A stretch of 7,438 bases of DNA from the NCBI GenBank assembly GCA_031423755.1, contig JANPGC010000246.1:1-7438 (forward strand), read 5' to 3'. This DNA is from JANMEX01 sp031423755. GTDB taxonomy: Bacteria > Pseudomonadota > Alphaproteobacteria > Rhizobiales > Rhizobiaceae. Of this stretch, positions 1-6,572 are shown in pieces. Below the pieces are notes generated by a model. It searched no databases. It saw only the letters and a list, made by a program, of their open reading frames with translations, and was not told the DNA's origin. Both the position numbers and the translations under genes were made by a program. Every line of letters begins with the position of its first letter. The first letter of the stretch is position 1.

Positions 1-494
1 GCGCTGTAAAACACACCATGTTCAGCCGCAGGTGCGCAGACCGTGGTGAAAAAGCCCATGCGCCGGCCAAGATCGGCAATGGCGACAGCGACTGGGGACG
101 AGCCAAGAATGGCAAGGCTTGGTTTTGGCAAAACCGCCTCCACAAAAATGTCCATGGTGCCTTGGCTCGGGCAGGAGTTTTTGGCGTAGAACACACCATC
201 GCGCAGTTCGCCCGGCGCAACATGCTGGCCTTGCAGCAAATCTTCCGGCTGGACGCTTATGAGGCGCGGCTGGCCGTCGGCAAGGGCCTCACGCGCTGCT
301 TTAAGCACCGCGCCGCGCGCGCAGCCTCCGCCGATCCAGCCGCCCGATATGCTGCCGTCGCCGAGGATCACAGCTTTTGCGCCCGCCTTGGCGGCCGTGA
401 CCGACACCGTGCGCACTACTGTCGCCAACGCGAAAGGCTCGCCCTTGGCTTTGTAGTCATTGACGAGATCAAGAATGTCTATGGGGCTATTCAT
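1..494 (-). CDS. coxF: CoxF, XdhC/CoxI-family CO dehydrogenase maturation factor (3' truncated by window edge)
   Basis: Reading the minus strand from the ATG at 494 gives 164 complete codons with no stop before base 1, so this is the N-terminal part of a protein of roughly 280 residues in the family. Residues 15-70 form the N-terminal XdhC/CoxI domain with the motif GGWIGGGCARGAV (51-63, Cys58). A second segment, SCPSQGTMDIFVEAVLP (107-123), precedes the start of the C-terminal Rossmann-like domain (LAILGSSPVAVAIADLGRRMGF, split at 127-148). In Oligotropha, CoxF is needed together with CoxE to insert copper into the [CuSMoO2] centre of CO dehydrogenase; XdhC relatives protect and sulphurate molybdenum cofactor. 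The start lies 2 nt after the coxE stop, with GAGGAT 7-8 nt upstream overlapping the end of coxE, so translation is probably coupled. The cytosolic role is family knowledge; the product itself is seen only in part. Confidence 0.88.
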   Translation of the reverse strand, partial: MNSPIDILDLVNDYKAKGEPFALATVVRTVSVTAAKAGAKAVILGDGSISGGWIGGGCARGAVLKAAREALADGQPRLISVQPEDLLQGQHVAPGELRDGVFYAKNSCPSQGTMDIFVEAVLPKPSLAILGSSPVAVAIADLGRRMGFFTTVCAPAAEHGVFYS

Positions 495-496
495 GG

Positions 497-1693
497 CTAT
501 ATCCTCGCCAGATAGGGTTCAAGCGCTTCCAGGCTTTGCAAACTATGCGCGGGCGCAAAGAGATCGATGAAAGGCAGCGCGGCCTTCATGCCTGCTGCTT
601 CCGGCGCATAATCCTGCCAGCCGATCATCGGGTTCAGCCAAGCTATGCGTTTGCAACGGCGGCGCAGTGCCTGCATTTCCGCACCGAGATTTTCAGGGGT
701 TCCGGTGTCGTAACCATCAGAGACAATCATAACACAGGTGCGCGATGTGATGCAGCGTTTTGCGTGCCAACGGTTGAAGGTGGCAAGGCTTTCACCAATG
801 CGCGTGCCACCGCCATGGCCTTGCGCCAGAATCGACATGCGCTCCATGGCGCGCTGGGCATTCTTTTCGCGCAGCGCAGGTGAAATGTGGATGAGACGCG
901 TGTGGAACACAAAGGCTTCAGCCTCGCGGAAGTTTTCCAGAACGCCATGCATGAAACGCAGGAAAACTGCCGAATAGAGGCTCATCGAGCCGGAGGCATC
1001 GAGCAGCACCACAAGGCGCAGCGGCTTGTCCTTGCGCTTGCGCAAAACCAGATCAAGCGGCGTGCCGCCGTGGGCGATGCTTTTGTGGATGGTGCGGCGT
1101 AGGTCGATCTTCTGACCCGACCGGCGCGCGCGCATCCGTCTTGTCAGCCGCGCGCGCATGGATTTGGACAGGCGCTCGGCCAGCGCATGGGCGGCGATCA
1201 TGTCGTCGGGATTGGTCAGATGCCGGAAATCTGTGTGCGACAACAGTTCGGTGCGGGACGCGCCTTCGCGCTTGGACTGCCCAACTTCCGTGACTTCACT
1301 GCCCTCGCCGCGCTCGACGCGATCCGGATTGTCATTCAAGCTTTCCCCCCGCTGGCCATTGGCGAGCGCATGAATGCCAACCGGCGTTTTTTGCGGTGCG
1401 CCGGAGCTGCGGGTCGCCGATTTCATGCCGCGTTGCAGCCAGTAGGCGTCAAACAATTCGTCGAATTTGGTCCAATCCGATTGGCGCGAACAAAACAATG
1501 CCTTCAGTGACGGACGCAGAATTGACGGGCGCTGCGCCTGTCCTTCGCCCATGATCTTCAACGCATCTCGCGTTTCTGCCAAACCGATGATAAAGCCATT
1601 GTCGCGCAAGAGCCGCACGAAGTGGCTGAGCTTGGTGCGCAGCCCGGAGCCGAGTTCCATGGTTTTCGCCAAGGGAAGGCTGGAGACACTCAT
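497..1693 (-). CDS. coxE: CoxE, von Willebrand factor A domain protein for CO dehydrogenase maturation
   Basis: A 398-residue protein, close to the usual CoxE length of about 400. The N-terminal 90 residues end in the family motif FDELFDAYW (77-85). A charged, poorly ordered linker rich in Gly, Glu and Arg follows at about 90-150, then a basic helical stretch (RARLTRRMRARRSG, 180-193). The C-terminal von Willebrand A domain (about 224-390) carries a complete metal-ion-dependent adhesion site: DASGS at 232-236, Thr297 in GGGTRIGESL, and Asp326 in IVSDGYDTG. This pairs with the AAA+ protein CoxD in the well-known MoxR/VWA arrangement, which acts as a metal-inserting chaperone system. In Oligotropha, CoxE and CoxF are required for copper loading of CoxL. 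Start choice: ATG at 1693 lies 1 nt after the coxD stop (TGAGATG), with AAGGTGG at 1700-1706. The stop is TAG at 497-499. Nothing appears truncated. Confidence 0.93.
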   Translation of the reverse strand: MSVSSLPLAKTMELGSGLRTKLSHFVRLLRDNGFIIGLAETRDALKIMGEGQAQRPSILRPSLKALFCSRQSDWTKFDELFDAYWLQRGMKSATRSSGAPQKTPVGIHALANGQRGESLNDNPDRVERGEGSEVTEVGQSKREGASRTELLSHTDFRHLTNPDDMIAAHALAERLSKSMRARLTRRMRARRSGQKIDLRRTIHKSIAHGGTPLDLVLRKRKDKPLRLVVLLDASGSMSLYSAVFLRFMHGVLENFREAEAFVFHTRLIHISPALREKNAQRAMERMSILAQGHGGGTRIGESLATFNRWHAKRCITSRTCVMIVSDGYDTGTPENLGAEMQALRRRCKRIAWLNPMIGWQDYAPEAAGMKAALPFIDLFAPAHSLQSLEALEPYLARI

Positions 1694-1694
1694 C

Positions 1695-2570
1695 TCACGC
1701 CACCTTACCCACTAGCCGGTCCACCACTTCGCGGCTCATACGCGATTTGTCTTCAGCGGTCTTAATTAGGCACATCAGCGTGTCGAACACGGCTTCCGGC
1801 TCATCGCGCAAATGGCGGATATTGAGGCCGGCCAATGTGGCGGCCCAATCCAGCGTTTCGGCGACGCCCGGCGTCTTGCGCAGCTCTTCCTTGCGCACAT
1901 GGCTGACCATGGTGGCGATTTCAAGCGCGAGCGCCGCGTCAATATTGGGCAAGCGCGACTGGATGATGCGCGCTTCGCGGTCCACTTCGGGAAAATCAAC
2001 ATAGTGGAACAGGCAGCGTCGACGCAGCGCATCGGACAGTTCGCGCGTGCCGTTGGAGGTGAGAATAACCATCGGAATGGTCGTGGCGGTGATGGTCCCA
2101 AGTTCGGGAATGGACACCTGAAAATCAGAGAGAAGCTCGAGCAGGAACGCTTCAAACTCCTCGTCAGCGCGGTCAACCTCGTCGATCAACAGCACTGGCG
2201 CGACGGGCTGACGAATAGCTGCCAGCAGCGGGCGTTCAAGGAGATATTTCTCGGAAAAAATCTGTTCTTCAACTGCATCTGAATCATCACCCTCGCGGGT
2301 CTTGATGGCGAGCAGCTGGCGCTGATAGTTCCACTCATACAGCGCAGCGCTCTGGTCGAGGCCCTCGTAGCATTGCAGGCGGATCAGCTTGGTGTTGTGG
2401 GCAAGCGAAAGCGCGCGGGCGACTTCAGTTTTGCCGACGCCCGCCTCGCCTTCCAAGAGCAATGGCCGCTTGAGGCTCTCCATCAGCCAGAGGGCAGTCG
2501 CAAGGTCGCGGTCGGGAACATACCCGACCGCTGCCAACTGCACGGCGATTTTGTCTTGCGGTGTTTTCAC
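1695..2570 (-). CDS. coxD: CoxD, MoxR-type AAA+ ATPase chaperone for the [CuSMoO2] centre
   Basis: From the GTG at 2570 the protein has 291 residues, near the approximately 295 of known CoxD proteins. Visible AAA+ elements in order: Walker A GEAGVGKT (41-48), Walker B VLLIDEVDRA (126-135), sensor 1 VILTSNGTREL (168-178), an arginine-finger region RRR (183-185), and a sensor 2-like stretch TPGVAETLDWA (233-243). No membrane segment or signal peptide is evident by eye. In Oligotropha, CoxD is needed to sulphurate and then copper-load the apo-CO dehydrogenase, probably by ATP-driven remodelling of CoxL with CoxE. The frame stays open upstream to another GTG at 2633, which would add 21 residues unlike MoxR proteins, overlap coxL and lack a ribosome binding site. 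GTG 2570 follows AAGG by 9 nt and starts MKTPQDKIA, so I prefer it. The gap to the coxL stop is 17 nt. Confidence 0.93.
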   Translation of the reverse strand: MKTPQDKIAVQLAAVGYVPDRDLATALWLMESLKRPLLLEGEAGVGKTEVARALSLAHNTKLIRLQCYEGLDQSAALYEWNYQRQLLAIKTREGDDSDAVEEQIFSEKYLLERPLLAAIRQPVAPVLLIDEVDRADEEFEAFLLELLSDFQVSIPELGTITATTIPMVILTSNGTRELSDALRRRCLFHYVDFPEVDREARIIQSRLPNIDAALALEIATMVSHVRKEELRKTPGVAETLDWAATLAGLNIRHLRDEPEAVFDTLMCLIKTAEDKSRMSREVVDRLVGKVA

Positions 2571-2579
2571 TGCGCTAAG

Positions 2580-2583
2580 CCTT
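2580..2583 (-). promoter_or_regulatory. Ribosome binding site deciding the coxD GTG start
   Basis: AAGG on the minus strand lies 9 nt before the GTG at 2570, in the 17-nt gap after the coxL TAA. The alternative GTG at 2633 has no purine-rich stretch in the 20 nt before it. The site is weak compared with those of coxM, coxS and coxL, so CoxD may be made at lower level than the enzyme subunits (inference). Confidence 0.5.
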
Positions 2584-2587
2584 GCGT

Positions 2588-5017
2588 TTAGCCGTGAAGG
2601 CCAAGTCGCTCGCCGACTTTCCAAAGACGCCACGCATCATGCGGCATCTGGATATGCCCGGCATCGAGGAACGCATAGGCATCGTTGACCGCATTCGAGA
2701 AGCACGGCACGCCGCCGACATGCGGGCTTTCGCCCACGCCCTTGGCACCAATCGGATGGTGCGGCGATGGCGTAACAGTGAAGTCGGTTTCCCAATGTGG
2801 GGTCTCAACGGCTGTGGGCAGGAAGAAATCCATGAAGGACGCGCCCATCACGTTGCCCATCTCGTCATAGCGGATTTCCTGACCCATCGCGCAGGCGAAG
2901 GCTTCGGTCAAACCACCATGCACCTGCCCCTCGATAATCATCGGATTGATGCGGGTGCCGCAATCGTCAAGCGCATAGAATCGGCGGGTCTTGGCAACAC
3001 CGGTATCGACGTCAATGTCCATCACGCAGAAGTAGGCGCCGAACGGATAAGTCATGTTTGGCGGCTCGTAATAGTTCACCGCTTCCAGACCCGGCTCCAT
3101 GTTGGGGGGTGGGGAATTGTAGGCGGCCCAGGCGATTTCCTTCATGGTCATCGACTTTTCCGGAAGGCCCTTGACGCGGAAGCGGTCGACGTCCCACTCG
3201 AGATCACCTTCGTGAACTTCGAGTTTATGGGCCGCGATCATCTGCGCCTTGGCCTTGATTTTACGTGCTGCCACCGCGGTTGCCGCTCCTGCAACCGGCG
3301 TGGAGCGCGACCCATACGTGCCGAGGCCGTATGGAGCAGTATCGGTATTGCCTTCTTCGATCATGATATCATCGGCCGGAATTCCTATTTCCGTCGCGAT
3401 GATCTGGGCATAGGTGGTCTCATGCCCCTGACCTTGGCTTTTGGTGCCCATGCGGGCAATAACCGATCCTGTCGGGTGAATGCGGATTTCCGCGCTGTCA
3501 AACATCGCGATACCGAGAATATCGCAGTTCTTGGCCGGGCCCGCGCCGACGATTTCCGTGAAGAAAGAAATGCCGACACCCATGATTTCGCGTGTTTCGC
3601 CAGCCAGGAACGCTTCGCGTTTCTGGGCTTGCTCAGCGCGTAGATCCTTGTAGCCGATGGTGTCCATCGCCTTCTTCATGGCGGTGTGATAGTCGCCGCT
3701 GTCATATTCCCAACCGAGCGCCGAGTGATACGGGAACTGCTCGGCCTTGATGAAGTTCTTGATGCGCAGTTCGGCTGCATCCATGCCGAGTTTTTGCGCC
3801 AGCACTTCGATGGCACGTTCAATGGCGAAAACGGCTTCGGTGACACGGAATGAGCAGCGATAGGCGACGCCGCCCGAGGCCTTGTTGGTGTAGACTCCGT
3901 CGACGACCAGATGGGCGGTCGGGATATCATACGACCCGGTGCAGATGTTCATGAAACCGGCCGGCCATTTGGAAGGATCGGCACATGCGTCAAATGCACC
4001 ATGGTCTGCCAGCACATGCACGCGCATGCCGGTAATCTTGCCTTCCTTGGTGGCGGCAAGTTCTGTGGTCATGTGATAGTCGCGGGCAAACGACGTAGTG
4101 GAAAGATTTTCCATCCGGTCCTCAACCCATTTGACCGGAACGCCAAGCACGATGGAACCTACGACGGAGCAGACATAGCCGGCATAAGCACCAACCTTGT
4201 TGCCGAAGCCGCCGCCAATGTCTGGCGCGATGACGTGGATCTTGTGTTCCGGCAGGCCTGAGATCAGCGACACGACGGTGCGGATCACATGTGGCGCCTG
4301 GAATGTTCCCCAAAGTGTCAGCTCGCCCTTCACCTTGTCGAATGAGGCGACGGACTGGCAGGTTTCCAGTGGTGACGGATGTGTACGGTGGTCAACAAGC
4401 ATTTCCTTGATGGTCACATCAGCATTAGCAAAGATCGCATCGGTGGCGTCTTTGTCGCCAATCTGCCATTCGAAAATATGATTTGGATGTTTGCGGGGGC
4501 CGTGTGCACCGGTCATCTTGTCCTTGATGTCCTCACGCAAAATGGGCGCGTCCGGCAGCATGGATTTGAACGGATCAACGATGCACGGCAACGCCTCGTA
4601 AACCACATCGACGAGTTCTGTTGCATCAGATGCAATGTAGCGATCTTCGGCAATGACGAAGGCTACTTCCTGATTTTGGAAAAGTACTTTTTCTTCGGCC
4701 AAAACGGCTTGAACGTCACCTGCCAGCGTTGGCATGTAGTGAAGGCCAAGCGGCTTCAGATCGGCAGCGGTCAGCACCGCGATCACGCCCGGCAGCGCCT
4801 TGGCGCGGCTGGTGTCGATGCTGATGATACGGGCATGAGCGTGGGGCGAACGGACGAAATCACCAAACACCATGCCGGGCAGTTTCAGATCATCGACATA
4901 GTTGCCCTTGCCTTGCGTGAAGCGCACATCTTCGACGCGCTTGCGCTTGCAGCCCATGCCCTGGAGCTTTTCGACACGTTCTGCGCGGTCTTCATCAATC
5001 TTGGCTTGCGTATTCAT
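2588..5017 (-). CDS. coxL: CoxL, form I carbon monoxide dehydrogenase large (molybdenum/copper) subunit
   Basis: The catalytic subunit, which oxidises CO with water to CO2, two protons and two electrons at a Mo-S-Cu centre. From ATG 5017 it is exactly 809 residues, the length of Oligotropha CoxL, and key residues keep the same numbers: Gln240, GGGFGNK (268-274), the active-site loop VAYRCSFR (384-391) with Cys388 that binds copper, QGQGHETT (528-535) for the cofactor, and Glu763 in KGVGESP, the catalytic base near molybdenum. AYRCSFR marks form I, the true CO oxidiser; form II proteins have AYRGAGR. The frame is open for 30 codons further upstream, but ATG 5017 overlaps the coxS stop by 4 nt (ATGA) and has AAGAGG at 5025-5030, which settles the start. 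No signal peptide is seen; the enzyme is cytoplasmic and associates with the inner membrane face. The stop is TAA (2588-2590). Confidence 0.98.
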   Translation of the reverse strand: MNTQAKIDEDRAERVEKLQGMGCKRKRVEDVRFTQGKGNYVDDLKLPGMVFGDFVRSPHAHARIISIDTSRAKALPGVIAVLTAADLKPLGLHYMPTLAGDVQAVLAEEKVLFQNQEVAFVIAEDRYIASDATELVDVVYEALPCIVDPFKSMLPDAPILREDIKDKMTGAHGPRKHPNHIFEWQIGDKDATDAIFANADVTIKEMLVDHRTHPSPLETCQSVASFDKVKGELTLWGTFQAPHVIRTVVSLISGLPEHKIHVIAPDIGGGFGNKVGAYAGYVCSVVGSIVLGVPVKWVEDRMENLSTTSFARDYHMTTELAATKEGKITGMRVHVLADHGAFDACADPSKWPAGFMNICTGSYDIPTAHLVVDGVYTNKASGGVAYRCSFRVTEAVFAIERAIEVLAQKLGMDAAELRIKNFIKAEQFPYHSALGWEYDSGDYHTAMKKAMDTIGYKDLRAEQAQKREAFLAGETREIMGVGISFFTEIVGAGPAKNCDILGIAMFDSAEIRIHPTGSVIARMGTKSQGQGHETTYAQIIATEIGIPADDIMIEEGNTDTAPYGLGTYGSRSTPVAGAATAVAARKIKAKAQMIAAHKLEVHEGDLEWDVDRFRVKGLPEKSMTMKEIAWAAYNSPPPNMEPGLEAVNYYEPPNMTYPFGAYFCVMDIDVDTGVAKTRRFYALDDCGTRINPMIIEGQVHGGLTEAFACAMGQEIRYDEMGNVMGASFMDFFLPTAVETPHWETDFTVTPSPHHPIGAKGVGESPHVGGVPCFSNAVNDAYAFLDAGHIQMPHDAWRLWKVGERLGLHG

Positions 5018-5514
5018 TCTGCGGCCTCTTGAAACGGAGTTCCATTGATCTTGGCCGCCGCATATTGGATGGCCTTGACGATATTGACGTAACCGGTGCA
5101 GCGGCAAAGATTGCCGGCAATGCCGTAGCGGATTTCATCTTCGGTCGGGTTGGAATTTTCCTGTAGCAGACGATGTGCCCGCAGGATCATGCCCGGTGTG
5201 CAATAGCCGCATTGAAGGCCGTGCATCATGCGGAAACCTTCCTGCAGGGCGCTCAGCGTCCCGTCCGGATTGGCCATGCCTTCGATGGTCGTAATATTCG
5301 CGCCGTTGGCCTGCAACGCAAATGTCATGCAGCTTTTGACGGACATGTTGTCCACTTCCACCGTGCACGCGCCGCAGTGGCCGGTGTCGCAGCCAATGTG
5401 CGCGCCGGTGAGCATTTGCTGCTCACGCAGAAAGTGGATTAGCAGTGTGCGAGGCTCCACAAGCGCCTCAACCTTCTTGCCGTTGATGGTCAGTTGAATG
5501 TGTGATTTCGACAT
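5014..5514 (-). CDS. coxS: CoxS, CO dehydrogenase small iron-sulphur subunit
   Basis: A 166-residue protein, the same length as the Oligotropha subunit, carrying two [2Fe-2S] clusters that pass electrons from the Mo/Cu site of CoxL to FAD in CoxM. The N-terminal ferredoxin-like domain (1-76) has Cys42, Cys47, Cys50 and Cys62 (CDTGHCGAC...C). The C-terminal helical domain has Cys102 and Cys105 (QCGYC) and Cys137 and Cys139 (CRCTGY). All eight ligands are present at the expected positions, so both clusters should assemble. The ATG at 5514 lies 9 nt after the coxM stop, and its ribosome binding site GAGGAA (5520-5525) overlaps that stop codon (TGAGGAA), suggesting translational coupling. The 3' end overlaps coxL by 4 nt, which would help equal production of the subunits in the (LMS)2 enzyme. 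Confidence 0.98.
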   Translation of the reverse strand: MSKSHIQLTINGKKVEALVEPRTLLIHFLREQQMLTGAHIGCDTGHCGACTVEVDNMSVKSCMTFALQANGANITTIEGMANPDGTLSALQEGFRMMHGLQCGYCTPGMILRAHRLLQENSNPTEDEIRYGIAGNLCRCTGYVNIVKAIQYAAAKINGTPFQEAAE

Positions 5515-5523
5515 TTTGTTTCC

Positions 5524-6390
5524 TCAACCTTTGGCGCGTGATACTGCGCGCTCAAGCGCACGGCGCATCATGATGCCAGCCATTTTGGTGCGATATTCGG
5601 CGGGACCGCGCATATCGGATGCGGGATCGGTGATGGCCTCAGCTGCGGCGACAGCACGGTCCACTGTTACCTTGTCCAAGGATGAGCCGACGAGGATGGA
5701 AGAAGCCTCCTCGGCCCAAAGCGGAGTATCGGAGACATTGGTAAGGCCGATGGAAGCACTGGTGCATTTGCCGCCGGACATGGTGACAATCACAGCCGCA
5801 GCGGCCGTTGCATAGTCACCAATCTTGCGCTTCAGCTTTTCGTAGGCATAACCATGGCCGGAATGCGGAACCGGGATGAGCACCGCCGTCAGGATTTCGC
5901 CCGGTTCCAGCGCAGTGAAATAGGCGCCTTGGTAAAAGTCCCGTGCAACGACCTGGCGGGCACCGCCTGGTCCGGTCAGCTCATACGATGCGTTGAGGCA
6001 CTGCATCAGGGCGGGCATATCATTGCCCGGATCGCCATTTGCGACGTTGCCCCCGAAAGTTCCCTTGTAGCGGATTTGCGGGTCAGCGATGACAAGGGAG
6101 GTTTCCGCGATGATCGGCAAATGCTTTGTTAAAATATCTGAATGGATCAGCTCATACTGGGTCGTCATCGCACCGATCTTGATCGTGTCGCGTTCGATGG
6201 AAATGCCTTTGAGATCGCCTATCGCTGACAGATCAATCAAATGCTCGGGCGAGGCCATGCGCATTTTCATCATCGGGATAAGGCTGTGGCCGCCCGCAAG
6301 CACGCGTGCTTCTTCGCCAAGCTTCGTCAACAGGCCAACAGCCTCGCTGACGGAATTTGGTCGATGGTAGTCAAATGAACCGGGTATCAT
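5524..6390 (-). CDS. coxM: CoxM, CO dehydrogenase medium FAD-binding subunit
   Basis: A 288-residue flavoprotein subunit, the usual length, that takes electrons from the iron-sulphur clusters of CoxS and hands them to the quinone pool or other acceptor. The N-terminal FAD-binding domain shows AGGHS at 32-36 and TFGGN at 111-115, the two double-glycine motifs that hold the FAD pyrophosphate. Oligotropha has TIGG at the second site, so Phe112 is a conservative difference. The C-terminal CO dehydrogenase flavoprotein domain starts near residue 175 and includes KLKRKIGDYATAAAAV (185-200), typical of this family. The start at ATG 6390 is supported by a strong GGAGGAG 7 nt upstream (6398-6404). It is the first gene of the compact M-S-L-D-E-F run and lies directly downstream of the repeat-bearing control region. 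Confidence 0.97.
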   Translation of the reverse strand: MIPGSFDYHRPNSVSEAVGLLTKLGEEARVLAGGHSLIPMMKMRMASPEHLIDLSAIGDLKGISIERDTIKIGAMTTQYELIHSDILTKHLPIIAETSLVIADPQIRYKGTFGGNVANGDPGNDMPALMQCLNASYELTGPGGARQVVARDFYQGAYFTALEPGEILTAVLIPVPHSGHGYAYEKLKRKIGDYATAAAAVIVTMSGGKCTSASIGLTNVSDTPLWAEEASSILVGSSLDKVTVDRAVAAAEAITDPASDMRGPAEYRTKMAGIMMRRALERAVSRAKG

Positions 6391-6502
6391 TTATTGGCTC
6401 CTCCCAAAGCGCAAACAGATCACGCGTGGAAGACGATTGCGAAAACCACCGCGATGCGAAGCTCATTGGGTTCGAAGAGCGTGCGCCGAGCAAGCGCTGC
6501 TA

Positions 6503-6550
6503 CACGAATTGCGGCGGGATGCACGAAACGCGGAGTCGGGCACGAAATGC
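6503..6550 (-). repeat. Three direct repeats at 19-bp period, likely regulator binding sites upstream of coxM
   Basis: On the minus strand, in the direction of coxM, three copies of GCRWTTCGTG occur: GCATTTCGTG (6550-6541), GCGTTTCGTG (6531-6522) and GCAATTCGTG (6512-6503). Starts are exactly 19 bp apart, separated by two 9-bp C-rich spacers. They lie about 115-160 bp before the coxM ATG and 23 bp past the coxC stop. Each copy holds TTCGTG, which fits TTnnnG, the pattern I recall for the LytTR-domain CO regulator RcoM, which also uses three direct repeats, but at about 21-bp spacing. A LytTR target for the adjacent CoxC is therefore an attractive inference; another activator is possible. A poor candidate promoter, TTGCTC (6488-6493) 17 nt before CCCAAT (6465-6470), lies just downstream; I give it little weight. 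Confidence 0.6.
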
Positions 6551-6565
6551 GTCAGTGTTGCTGAC
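6551..6565. other. Small dyad (5-bp arms, 5-nt loop) next to the repeats
   Basis: GTCAG-TGTTG-CTGAC on the plus strand is a perfect 5-bp inverted repeat around a 5-nt centre. It sits between the coxC stop (7 bp away) and repeat 1, which it touches. There is no T-run after it in either direction and the stem is short, so it does not look like an intrinsic terminator. It could be a protein-binding dyad or chance. Confidence 0.3.
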
Positions 6566-6572
6566 TATTATT

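Noticed and set aside
1..200. Similar short stretches (AACACACCAT) at 9-18 and 190-199
   Set aside because: Both lie in coxF and encode the short peptide similarity GVFY; there are two copies only, with no wider similarity.
18..515. Plus-strand open frame of 165 codons at the left edge
   Set aside because: It is antisense to coxF, which reads as a clear XdhC-family protein on the minus strand across the whole stretch.
1812..2282. Plus-strand open frame of 156 codons inside coxD
   Set aside because: It is antisense to the conserved AAA+ domain of CoxD and has no family resemblance.
2582..3643. Long plus-strand open frame (353 codons) opposite the 3' part of coxL
   Set aside because: It lies wholly antisense to coxL, whose product is matched residue by residue to a known family. 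The translation is rich in His, Arg and Gly with no recognisable domain, as expected from the reverse of a GC-biased gene.
4379..5032. Plus-strand open frame of 217 codons opposite the 5' part of coxL
   Set aside because: It is an antisense shadow of coxL with no domain and no convincing ribosome binding site.
6420..6480. TTCGAA, TTCGCA and TTCGCA downstream of the triplet as possible further boxes
   Set aside because: Spacings of 16 and 17 bp differ from the 19-bp register, and the flanking bases do not match GCRWTTCGTG.
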